NCBI RefSeq assembly: GCF_900021165.1
Contig: NZ_FCOQ01000009.1
Coordinates: 388,243 to 452,242, forward strand
DNA length: 64,000 nucleotides
Direction: 5' to 3'
DNA from: Paenibacillus phocaeensis
GTDB lineage: Bacteria > Bacillota > Bacilli > Paenibacillales > Paenibacillaceae
Every line of letters begins with the position of its first letter. Position 1 is the first letter of the stretch. The translations under genes were made by a program, and so were the position numbers. The notes beneath the pieces were generated by a model that was not told where the DNA came from, did no database searches, and was given only the letters and a program-made list of their open reading frames with translations. Of the stretch, positions 27,501 to 35,133 are shown in pieces.

Positions 27501-29495
27501 TTCGTTGATGAATGCCGGCAGATAACCCTCGGCATTATACCATTTGATGTTTGATGTATCCGTTACACCGAAAGTGACCATCTGTTTCGGAGCGACAGGT
27601 CCATGTTGATAATGACGGTAACCCCCGATTTGATACGAGCCGTCAAGAAAAGCCAGCGAAGCGTTCTTGTCTCCCTCGAACCCAAATGCAGCCGTCATTT
27701 GCGGATGGGCTTCAAATTGATATTGGCCTTCCCCGCGCAATGACTCCAGTGCGTTCAGCACCTTGGAATAAGCCATGATCCGATCCTGTTCCACAGCTCC
27801 TGCACCGAGTGCCAGCGCTTCTTGAACGGCCTTCTTCAGTTCATCCACCGATTGTGCCGTATAGCCAGTCACAACCGCATTTCGAATGGAGCCGATCTGT
27901 TCCGCCACTTCATCCAGCCCAATGTTCAGCACCAGGTGGCTTATGGCTAACTCTAACTGATCATAAGCCAGATCAAGATCCGCTTGCTTTACATCCATAT
28001 TGTTCAATTGAGCACGGGCTTGTGTCAGTGCGATTTCAACTTGAGACCAGCTCGAACTATTGAACAGCCTTCTGTTATATTGTTCGGCGTCCTTGACGAG
28101 AGACTGCAAACCGCTTCGATCCACATCGCTCTTCTCGACAATGCGCAGCATTCCCGTGCCGAGATCCGATTCGGATTTGAAAACGCCCGAAACCGATTTG
28201 CCGAAATACTCGTTTTGCGATTCGAAGCTTTTGTTCATTACCTTCCAGCGGTATTCGCCCGAACCCAGCGCTTGCTGCGATAAAACAAGGGCGTACCGCG
28301 TATTTTGTGTTAGAGCATACTGGAGCGGAACCGTTGTGATCGCGCCGCTTATCACCTGATTCTGAGCGACGGACGTCTCGGCCAATGCCGTCCCTGTCGG
28401 CAGTCCTTGGCTGTCTGTCGCATACAATTTAACCAACAGATCGCTGACCGGCTCGTTCGCTCTATTGACTACAACCTGAACATATTCCATCTCGAAACTT
28501 TCATTAACCGTAAACGTCTGATATCTGTCCTGCTGGTCCCCTTTAGCGCCGAAAGTATATTCTTTCGATCCGCTGCCCATAAAGTCAATTTTAATCCGGG
28601 TCTCTCTCTTTTTGAGAGCCGCCTGAGCGTCTAACAAAGCTTGGAGAGCGTCATCGATTTCCTGCTGCGTTGCATCCGGCTTCTCAAGGAGGGTCTTGGC
28701 GGTTTCCCTCGCGGTTACGAAAGCTTGCCAGGAAACGTCCGTGAATAGCCCCTGCGTCATATCCTTAACTTTGCTATATTCATTCTGCAGAGCAATTTTG
28801 TCGACAACGTCCGCGCTGCTTAGCGCCAATCCGGAAAACGTCATGTTCCCGTCTCTTGCTTTGACTTGTGTCAATCTGCCTTCCACTTTCAAACTTACGT
28901 TCGCTGGGATCGCGATCTGATACTTATAGATCTGCGAAGCACCGCCCGCACCTATTTTTCTTGTCTCGACCCGAACATCGTCACTGTAAATGTGGATGTC
29001 CGCATCCGCTTGCCATACCCCGATTCCGAATACGACAGTGCTCTCTTGCGACTGCGGAGCGATATCAAAATTCCAGCCTACATTGTCGTAAGTCCCCGGA
29101 TCGCGGCTTGCTTTTGGAAAAAAGATGCCAAACCCGGTGTCCCTGTCCCCTTGCTCGTACCCGGCCATGCCATCCGTCCAGGAGTAAGACAAGTAATTGG
29201 CATCCCCGCCCTTGTCGGCTTTCCCTTCGGTTTCCGTGTCTCCATACACGCTGAAAGTGACGGTACTGGAGGAAGCTTTTTTAATTACTTCCATCTTCCC
29301 TTGAGCGTCCCTTTTAAGATGCAGCCAGTCCACATTGCCGACCTGCGACAGATCCAGCTTGTATTCGCCTTGAACCTGGCCTTCCGTAACCTGCAGCCCC
29401 GGCGCGGCGTGGGCAGTTTGAAACGGGCCAATCGACGTAACAAGCAGACCTCCCAACAGGATCAGCGAGGTTAGTTTGGTGAGCGTTTTTTTCAT
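24588..29495 (-). CDS. Giant secreted SLH protein with FIVAR modules and an (alpha/alpha)6 glycosidase-like core
   Basis: 1635 residues from the ATG at 29495. Signal peptide (1 to ~31, cut after AHA). Order: beta-sandwich domain (~32-220); a FIVAR-type three-helix module (~240-310); a second beta domain with YTFGAKGDQQDRYQTF (~311-430); a second FIVAR module (~455-530); a long mixed domain with a helical repeat core (~600-1270) rich in Trp/Tyr/Asp, including KDDTYLHVGENGYARLFSHDTIG, DPDQYWDANWKLPWAYAVYL and DSRDANWASMYLFGRWLWDG; an aBig-type Ig domain (~1330-1430); a Gly/Asn linker; three SLH domains (~1480-1635). The helical core resembles six-hairpin glycosidases of the GH15/37/63/65 kind, but I cannot name its family. 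It would act at the cell surface and probably releases the sugar that locus 2 imports. Confidence 0.8.
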   Translation of the reverse strand: MKKTLTKLTSLILLGGLLVTSIGPFQTAHAAPGLQVTEGQVQGEYKLDLSQVGNVDWLHLKRDAQGKMEVIKKASSSTVTFSVYGDTETEGKADKGGDANYLSYSWTDGMAGYEQGDRDTGFGIFFPKASRDPGTYDNVGWNFDIAPQSQESTVVFGIGVWQADADIHIYSDDVRVETRKIGAGGASQIYKYQIAIPANVSLKVEGRLTQVKARDGNMTFSGLALSSADVVDKIALQNEYSKVKDMTQGLFTDVSWQAFVTARETAKTLLEKPDATQQEIDDALQALLDAQAALKKRETRIKIDFMGSGSKEYTFGAKGDQQDRYQTFTVNESFEMEYVQVVVNRANEPVSDLLVKLYATDSQGLPTGTALAETSVAQNQVISGAITTVPLQYALTQNTRYALVLSQQALGSGEYRWKVMNKSFESQNEYFGKSVSGVFKSESDLGTGMLRIVEKSDVDRSGLQSLVKDAEQYNRRLFNSSSWSQVEIALTQARAQLNNMDVKQADLDLAYDQLELAISHLVLNIGLDEVAEQIGSIRNAVVTGYTAQSVDELKKAVQEALALGAGAVEQDRIMAYSKVLNALESLRGEGQYQFEAHPQMTAAFGFEGDKNASLAFLDGSYQIGGYRHYQHGPVAPKQMVTFGVTDTSNIKWYNAEGYLPAFINEYAKNEMEYKIESFANKHTVDGKDYVINYSRMTVTNHSGETRLLPVVSNNLIPINEAANQVYTIAPGETVIRDYAIEADKYEYFDEGKTVFTSLTREQVAGQGNFDDNYNAMKLYWNNRLSAIVDLDLPNQELVHAFKAGYIYTLIIKDDTYLHVGENGYARLFSHDTIGILVQLIESGDFAYAEDYLNSIPLTGGINIETGEVDPDQYWDANWKLPWAYAVYLSKTGDASIFDKMMTGDDGSQGTVFEKRVKIGARSIETDRMGDGGIMKETYAIDDKGYWTIDNYSALMGLAAYEYITRELYRIKGDASYLAEADWAEAQHADLLTKFTDKLQKTITDNGLHYIPASVVESNDKNRMRDSRDANWASMYLFGRWLWDGYLYGAEQPEDNINLTMMDDTYTYGIERRMNEQTTDSPYNFGGYPHGFYSSAYNAGYGSSALRGEQYRDMGIKAYEFMIENSMSGPFSWWEGVAYPAASSPWTATNEWLGLQNTPGGGGSAQHMWGQAVNSKVLRDSLIAERIFDQNEKYEIIIGRGIPKEWVENAALHNHVVVEVQNYPAFQGGRVGYKIERQANQLIVTLTRRLEQAKADTDNASFSIQLPSMVNNILETSVGVVDEGKGIVTVPINTDSVTITLADLPGLSDVELDYAALKIGFTAGDSDSSVTQNVTLGKTGEHGSTITWASSDPGVISETGIVKRPSVTTQVTLTATLEKNGVKMQKTFVLTAKAKPDGNPGNPGNGGGNNGGNSGGANSGTNNNSDGSHRNDGTNGNGTNSGNTSNGNNSGAKGNTETTFSKFTDIANHWAREAIATAVESGIIKGYEDGTFRPNGAVTRSEILVMLSRALGLKQEDMPLSFKDAAKIPVWARPYIAGAVKSGLANGYEDGTFRPGAKITRMEFVALVARALNLQPETNATLPFADSNQIPSWGAGYAAALYQAGLIEGKENNRFAPNDPVTRAEAVTLLLRLAHE

Positions 29496-29568
29496 TGCCC
29501 CTCTTGCCTCCTTCTTGATTTTCGAGAAACGGCTGGACCTTGGCATAGCCGAAAGTCCAGCCCGGTAA

Positions 29569-30843
29569 TTAATTTTCTCCGTATTCGTCTTGCAGATGGT
29601 TCAGCAGTTGCTCCACCGTCAATCCGTCTTTTTTGAAAATAATTTCCTCCACGCCTTTTAACAGATCGGCATGAAACGCTTTGGTTTGTTCCGGATAAGC
29701 AAACGGCATCCCGACTTTTTCCATATTGTCAAATACCGGTTTCAATTCCGGGTTTTGTTCCAGATATTTCGGAAGAAGCGCGGATACGGCCGGCGAGTAA
29801 CCCACCGCATCGATCGCGTTGACTTGCGCTTCATCCCTTAGCGCATATTTAATGACCGACATCGCTTCTTCTTTATGCTTGCTGCCGGCCAGAATGGACA
29901 GGCCGTGGGAGTAAGCGCTTTGCGCTTCAACCGTGCCCTTCGGCATGGGCAAAGCGATCATTTCCATATCCGGATTGGCTTCTTTTAAGTGGCCGACATA
30001 CCATGGGCCCGCCGTGGACATTGCGCCTTTCTCCTGGCTGAACACTTCGCCGTCCCATGGGGCTCCCACTTCGATCGGGGCAATAGCAACTTGATTTTTC
30101 AGGAACAAATCCACAAAGAATTGCACGCCGGCCACGTTTTCTTTGGAATTGATCGTTTTCCCGAACCCCCAATCTCCACCGAAAGCATGTACATATTGCG
30201 TGATATGGAAAGGATCGATGCTGCCGATAATTCCTTTGACATCGTTGGTGGTCATGGCTTTGGCCAGTTCGACCACCTCATCCATCGTTTCCGGATATTT
30301 CGTGATCCCCGATTGCTCGAACATGGCTTTGTTGATCGCGAGCATAGAGGTGGAGGAATCGTAAGGAATGCCGTACAGTTTATCGTCGTCCGTCCAGCCT
30401 TTGTATAGCGAAGCGGTAATCCGGTCCTTCTCGAACCCAACCTGGTCGATCAGCTCATCCAGCGGGGCTAAAACGCCTTTTTTGATATACTCGTAGTTTC
30501 CTTCATCAGACATGGCGATAATGTCGGGACCTACGCCAGCAGCAATGGCAGATGGAATCGCTTTCCAAAATTCATCGCTCGTAGGATACATTTGCATTTT
30601 GACTCTAATGTTTGGATATTCTTTTTCAATCCCGTCCACCATAAACTCAAAGTTCTTCTGCTCGGACGCATTGGCCCAATACGCCATCGTTACCTCGACG
30701 GTTTCCTTCTTTTCTTGCTTGGCTCCTTCGCCATTGCCTGAAGCGCTGTTGTTCGTGCTGCCGGCATTGGAACTCGATCCGCACCCTGCTGCGGCAAGCA
30801 TCAGCAATAGGGAGCATAATAACAGGACTACGTTCTTTCTCAT
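29569..30843 (-). CDS. Lipoprotein solute-binding protein, family 1 (sugar ABC importer)
   Basis: 424 residues with lipobox LAAAGC (Cys 21) and a Ser/Asn-rich linker. Family 1 binding-protein features: VTMAYWANASEQKNFEFMVDGIEKEYP at the start of the mature protein, GPDIIAMSDEGNYEYI, and GAMSTAGPWYVGHLKEANPDMEMIALPMPKG near residue 265. The length matches MalE/UgpB-like CUT1 binding proteins. It is separated from the cognate permease genes (37520-39286) by the catabolic genes and the two-component system, and has its own operator and promoter. It is followed by the SLH enzyme gene 73 bp downstream. Confidence 0.9.
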   Translation of the reverse strand: MRKNVVLLLCSLLLMLAAAGCGSSSNAGSTNNSASGNGEGAKQEKKETVEVTMAYWANASEQKNFEFMVDGIEKEYPNIRVKMQMYPTSDEFWKAIPSAIAAGVGPDIIAMSDEGNYEYIKKGVLAPLDELIDQVGFEKDRITASLYKGWTDDDKLYGIPYDSSTSMLAINKAMFEQSGITKYPETMDEVVELAKAMTTNDVKGIIGSIDPFHITQYVHAFGGDWGFGKTINSKENVAGVQFFVDLFLKNQVAIAPIEVGAPWDGEVFSQEKGAMSTAGPWYVGHLKEANPDMEMIALPMPKGTVEAQSAYSHGLSILAGSKHKEEAMSVIKYALRDEAQVNAIDAVGYSPAVSALLPKYLEQNPELKPVFDNMEKVGMPFAYPEQTKAFHADLLKGVEEIIFKKDGLTVEQLLNHLQDEYGEN

Positions 30844-30897
30844 CTGTCACTACCCCTTTAATGAGTATGAATTTCACCTTGAAGCGGTGTTACCTTC

Positions 30898-30925
30898 ATC
30901 TTAGCTGGGCGGAATAACGGGGCAA
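30898..30925 (-). promoter_or_regulatory. Promoter of the locus 2 binding-protein gene
   Basis: On the minus strand TTGCCC, 16 bp, TAAGAT. The -35 overlaps the end of the tandem operator by 2 bp. The arrangement equals that before the permease operon. Confidence 0.55.
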
Positions 30926-30960
30926 ACAGAGGATATTTACATATCTCCGCGATTTTTTAC
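30924..30960 (-). promoter_or_regulatory. Tandem AraC-type operator, copy 2
   Basis: A 37-bp element that also occurs at 39404-39440 with few differences. On the minus strand two direct half-sites, GTAAAAAATCGC and GTAAATATCCTC, lie 20 bp apart. It overlaps the stop codon of the response regulator gene and lies 81 bp upstream of the binding-protein start. Confidence 0.65.
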
Positions 30961-32558
30961 TTTCCCAAGCAAGTTTTGCGATATTCATTTGGCGGGAGCC
31001 CGTATAGCTTCTTAAAGCAGATATAATAGTTATCAATACTATTAAATCCGACCTTTTCCGCAATCTCATAAGTTTTCAATTTCCCATCCTTCAATAATTC
31101 AAGCGATTGCTTGACGCGGTAGCGGTTGATGTAAGGAATCAGCATAGAGCCGGTCTCTTCCTTAAAAATACGACTCAAGTAGCTGTGATTCAGACCGACG
31201 TAATTTGCCAGTTCATCCAAGGTTAGATCATGCGCATAATTTTGGTGAATATAATGGATCACCCTTTTGATTTTGTAGTTCGTGGAAGCCCCGTCCGCAC
31301 GGGTCTCCCGGAAGGCCTCCAGTTCCCGAACCAAGAGGAGGCGAAGCTCCTCCACCCGCTCCGCTGCCATAATATCCCGCATTCCTGCGGAGTCCTCCTC
31401 TCCGCTTCCTTCCTTCAGGAACGACTGGATCAGATAGTGCAGGTTTACGCAGAACTCCAAGGCTTCACGACGCCCGACACACCGCTTTCCCTTGATCTCG
31501 TCGAACAACCCATGAATAACAGTGATCGCCTCCGTTACGTTCTTTTCGGTTAAAGCCTTTTTGACGCCCTGCTCGGCCCGTAAGAACAGAGGCTTGGCAT
31601 CATCCCCTTTTAGGGCACCGGGTTCGAAAGCTACCACATTGCCCCGATCCTCAAAAAACAGCATTTCCGAAGCTTCCCGCGCTTCATGATACGCCTTGGG
31701 GATTTCAAGCAGATCGGGATGGAGACCGCTGACGCTGAAACTGACTTGAATATTCAGAAATTGCTTTAGCGTCTTTTCGATTTTGCGGATCAATCTCCAG
31801 CGATCTTCCCATATCTCGTTCATACTTCGGGTTTCCGAATCGGATTTTAGGATGACGATTTCCTTCGGCCCCATTTGAAACAGTTCCAGTTCCTTGTACC
31901 GGTTCAGCACTTCATGTAGAATATTCAGGATCGAAAAGCCAAGCAGATGCTCCATGCCTTTCTTATAGCGCTCTTTTACTTTCTCGTACTGGTCGATACT
32001 CACCAGGATGCAGCATACATTCGGCTGCTTCAGATTCAGGCCGTACAACTTCTTCTTTTGTTCAATCTCCCATTGATGGCGAACGACCCCAATCGCCAGA
32101 TCGCGCAAAAATAGAGTTTTTAATTCATTGCGGTTCTTCTCCATGTTTTGTTGAAAAGATGCAAGGTGATCCTCCTTTGGCCGGTGATGGAGCAGCTTCT
32201 GAACGCGAACCATAGCATCGAACACGGCCGCCCGGGTTAAATTGGGCTTATGAATGTAATCGCTGGCCCCCAGCCGCATGGCTTCCCTGACGTATTCAAA
32301 CTCGTTATGGCTGCTGAGAATAATAACTTTGCCGGAATACTCCCTTTGCTGCAGCTCTCTCAGCACTTCAAGCCCATCCATCAACGGCATTCGGATATCC
32401 AGGAAGAGGACATCCGGACGGAGCTCATCGATTTTCTCCAACGCCTCCCGTCCATTCGAGGCCTCCCCAACCAGATAATAACCATGCTGCTCCCAGTCCA
32501 GAAAGGTCTTGAAATTCATCCGGATGAAAGACTCGTCATCCACAATCATGATTTTCAT
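30957..32558 (-). CDS. YesN-type response regulator with AraC DNA-binding domain
   Basis: 533 residues. Receiver domain at 1-125 with IVDDE at the N-terminus, the phosphoacceptor Asp near residue 54 (DVLFLDIRMPLMDG), and conserved Lys in YIHKPN. A long middle region follows, then two AraC helix-turn-helix motifs (LTLDELANYVGLNHSYLSRIFKEETGSML and TYEIAEKVGFNSIDNYYICFKKLYGLPPNEYR). The start overlaps the kinase stop as ATGA (32555-32558), so both are co-translated. It is the probable binder of the tandem operators in this locus. Confidence 0.95.
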   Translation of the reverse strand: MKIMIVDDESFIRMNFKTFLDWEQHGYYLVGEASNGREALEKIDELRPDVLFLDIRMPLMDGLEVLRELQQREYSGKVIILSSHNEFEYVREAMRLGASDYIHKPNLTRAAVFDAMVRVQKLLHHRPKEDHLASFQQNMEKNRNELKTLFLRDLAIGVVRHQWEIEQKKKLYGLNLKQPNVCCILVSIDQYEKVKERYKKGMEHLLGFSILNILHEVLNRYKELELFQMGPKEIVILKSDSETRSMNEIWEDRWRLIRKIEKTLKQFLNIQVSFSVSGLHPDLLEIPKAYHEAREASEMLFFEDRGNVVAFEPGALKGDDAKPLFLRAEQGVKKALTEKNVTEAITVIHGLFDEIKGKRCVGRREALEFCVNLHYLIQSFLKEGSGEEDSAGMRDIMAAERVEELRLLLVRELEAFRETRADGASTNYKIKRVIHYIHQNYAHDLTLDELANYVGLNHSYLSRIFKEETGSMLIPYINRYRVKQSLELLKDGKLKTYEIAEKVGFNSIDNYYICFKKLYGLPPNEYRKTCLGK

Positions 32559-34348
32559 ATCGCCGTTCCCTCCTCACGGGCTTGATTGAGTTCCGAATGG
32601 TGCAAGATCGCGGGGATTAGAATGCGCACCGTTGTTCCTTCATCCGGATGACTATGAATGGATACCCCATACCTCATGCCAAAATGAAGCTTCAATCTCC
32701 GGGACACATTCCCGATTCCGATCGAATTCATCGTCTGTTCATTGGACGTTTCCTGCTGCAGCAGCTCATTCAGCCGATCTGGCTCGATCCCGCATCCGTT
32801 GTCGGAGATGGTGAATCGGATATCGCTTTCCACAAGCTCCGCATGGATGTTCAGAACATATTGCCGGTCATCCCCGGCAAACGCATGAAATACCGCATTT
32901 TCCACAAACGGCTGTACCAAAAACTTCAGTGTCCTGTAGGGCAGGACTTCCGGCGCGACATCCATCTCAAAGTCAAACACATTATAGTAGCGCAGTTGGA
33001 GCAGTTCGAGATAACTCCGAATAAACGTCATTTCCTCCTCAATCGAGACAAATTCCCGGGTATTGCGCGTGGAAAAGGACAAAACCCGGATCATATCATC
33101 AATCGCATCCGTAATGTTGTCCGCCATCTGGGCCTGGGACATCCATTTAATGACCGAAAGCGTATTGTAGATGAAATGGGGATTAATTTGGTTTTGAAGC
33201 GCATTCATCTCCGCACTTCTTTTTTTCTTCTCCTCCAGTTTGATTTGTTCAATCAATTCCTTGATTTCGGCCGTCATCCGGTTAAACGAACGGGAGAGAT
33301 GCCCCACTTCATCCAGACTGTCCTGCCGGGAAATCACATTAAAGTCGCCTTTCTCGACCTTGCGCATTAAGCGGTTCAACCTGCGGATCGGATTGGAAAT
33401 ACTGCCGGATACGAAGTACGCCGTTACGAATCCGAGTACAACGAGCAACCCTACCAGTAACATAGCAAAATTGCGAATCCGATTGATTTCGGCAAACAGC
33501 TTGTTGCGGTGAATAAGACTGTAAAACTCCCAGCCCGAAACACTCGATGTATGATGAACGACATAGTAATTGCGATTTCCCCGTTCAATTTCACCCATCA
33601 GTTGCTTGAGATCCGCCCCAATCATTCCCGGCGTCGCGCTGAACACCACCGTTCCTTGTTCATCCACGATAAATTGATTAACATCCCGCTTGTCCGTAAG
33701 TCCGCTAAACAGCTGTTCTAACTGCTCCACCCGGAAGTTAACCAGCAGCACCCCCAACTTCTGATAGTTGTTTGCATCCACCAGCACCCTGCCCACGGAC
33801 AATACGGAACGGGGTTTGGCGTACATCTGCTTCTCCTCGTGCATGCCGATCAGAACCGGCTTCTCCGCATTGTCCAGAATCTTCCGGTACCAGGGTTCAT
33901 TCACAGGACTGTATTTATAATTAAAAGTCGTATCATAGCCCCTTCGATAAATTAAAGTGCTGTTCACGGGATAGATTAAAATCGAATCGATGCTAGGATT
34001 AAACGTCATCAGATTCTTAAATACGCTGTCGCTAATATAGCGGTAGTCCATACTCTTCTCGAAGGTTTCATAAGGCACGGCGGAGTAATCCTTCGATAGA
34101 ATTTCCATCAGCGTTTGGTCATAGAACGGCTGTTCCGACGATTTGATCATACCGCTGACGAAGGAATCCGCCGTGGAGACCATTTGCCGATTCGTCTCCT
34201 GAAAAGATTTGACGATACGGGATTCGAATATCGACATGGCATAGGTATAGAAGTAAATGCTGACCACCACTAGAGGGACAATCATGAGTATCGAATAGGT
34301 CAAAAACAGCTTCTGCCGAATGCTTCGATCCTGAAATCGCTTCCACAT
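32555..34348 (-). CDS. YesM-type sensor histidine kinase
   Basis: 597 residues. Membrane segments near residues 14-33 and 287-310 flank an extracellular Cache-like sensor domain. A HAMP linker follows (SGSISNPIRRLNRLMRKVEKGDF), then the His_kinase domain with the phosphoacceptor His in QINPHFIYNTLSVIKW, and an ATPase domain with FVENAVFHAF (N box) and NGCGIEPDRL / GIGNVSRRL. These kinases typically sense extracellular carbohydrate or binding-protein complexes. The ribosome-binding site lies unusually far from the ATG (about 13 bp). A perfect inverted repeat precedes the gene. Confidence 0.95.
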   Translation of the reverse strand: MWKRFQDRSIRQKLFLTYSILMIVPLVVVSIYFYTYAMSIFESRIVKSFQETNRQMVSTADSFVSGMIKSSEQPFYDQTLMEILSKDYSAVPYETFEKSMDYRYISDSVFKNLMTFNPSIDSILIYPVNSTLIYRRGYDTTFNYKYSPVNEPWYRKILDNAEKPVLIGMHEEKQMYAKPRSVLSVGRVLVDANNYQKLGVLLVNFRVEQLEQLFSGLTDKRDVNQFIVDEQGTVVFSATPGMIGADLKQLMGEIERGNRNYYVVHHTSSVSGWEFYSLIHRNKLFAEINRIRNFAMLLVGLLVVLGFVTAYFVSGSISNPIRRLNRLMRKVEKGDFNVISRQDSLDEVGHLSRSFNRMTAEIKELIEQIKLEEKKKRSAEMNALQNQINPHFIYNTLSVIKWMSQAQMADNITDAIDDMIRVLSFSTRNTREFVSIEEEMTFIRSYLELLQLRYYNVFDFEMDVAPEVLPYRTLKFLVQPFVENAVFHAFAGDDRQYVLNIHAELVESDIRFTISDNGCGIEPDRLNELLQQETSNEQTMNSIGIGNVSRRLKLHFGMRYGVSIHSHPDEGTTVRILIPAILHHSELNQAREEGTAI

Positions 34349-34385
34349 TAACGCATATCGACTCCTTTACGCGACAATCCATAAA

Positions 34386-34438
34386 CTATGTAAGTTGAAC
34401 GTTATAGACGGTCGGAAAGCAACGTTCAACTTACATAG
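34386..34438. repeat. Perfect 18-bp inverted repeat between pgmB and the kinase gene
   Basis: CTATGTAAGTTGAACGTT (34386-34403) and its complement (34421-34438) enclose a 17-base spacer. No clear T-run follows on either strand, so a simple terminator is less likely than an mRNA-processing or attenuating stem, or a protein-binding dyad. It lies 38 bp before the kinase start. Confidence 0.8.
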
Positions 34439-34452
34439 CGGCTTCTGTTCTA

Positions 34453-35133
34453 CTATCTTTCAAATTGCTTTCTTATTTTTTCAAGTGTAAGCAATCCGGT
34501 CTCTGCCACAATAAAATCAGCGGCCGATAGCGCATCCGCGTCTCCTACGCCTACGGCAAACATGCCGGCGCTTTGGATCGCCCGAATTCCCGCCTCCGCG
34601 TCCTCCACCCCAACGCAATAACGGGGATCCACCCCCATTTCCTCCGCCGCTTTCAAAAAAATATCGGGAGCGGGTTTACCGTGCGCCACGCTCGCCGGAT
34701 CTACGATCACGTCAAAGTAAGACTCCACCTTTAACTGCCGCACGAGGGTTCTGGCGTTACGGCTTGCCGAGGCCAGTCCGCTTGGAATTCCCGCCTGCTT
34801 GAGATCGCGAAACAGGTCCAGGATGCCCGGCAAAATGTCCGATTCGTCTACCCGCTTAATCAGAAGTTGATAATTTTCATTTTTACGGGCGGCCCATTCC
34901 TGCTTCTGCTCCATCGTGTAAAATTTGCCCCCGTCGGGGAGTTGGCTCAGTATCTTCTCCAAGGAAGCCATGCGGTCAATTCCTTTCAATTGCTCGTTGA
35001 ACTTCCGGTCAAATGGACAGCCAAGCTCATCGGCGAGAAGCTTCCAAGCTTCATAATGGTATTTTGCCGTATCTGTAATTACGCCGTCGAGATCAAAGAT
35101 CATTGCCCGAATTTTCCGATGCTCTTTATTCAT
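34453..35133 (-). CDS. pgmB: Beta-phosphoglucomutase
   Basis: 226 residues of the HAD superfamily, of normal size. Motif I FDLDGVITDTAKYHYEAWK has the nucleophile and acid/base Asp pair, and the threonine/alanine pattern of beta-PGM. The substrate-specificity loop GIDRMASLE, motif II (ASASRNA), motif III Lys in HGKPAPDIF and motif IV VGVEDAEAGI are all present. It converts beta-D-glucose 1-phosphate to glucose 6-phosphate. Its start overlaps the stop of the GH65 phosphorylase gene by 4 bp (ATGA), the standard pairing, because GH65 enzymes release beta-glucose 1-phosphate. Confidence 0.95.
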   Translation of the reverse strand: MNKEHRKIRAMIFDLDGVITDTAKYHYEAWKLLADELGCPFDRKFNEQLKGIDRMASLEKILSQLPDGGKFYTMEQKQEWAARKNENYQLLIKRVDESDILPGILDLFRDLKQAGIPSGLASASRNARTLVRQLKVESYFDVIVDPASVAHGKPAPDIFLKAAEEMGVDPRYCVGVEDAEAGIRAIQSAGMFAVGVGDADALSAADFIVAETGLLTLEKIRKQFER

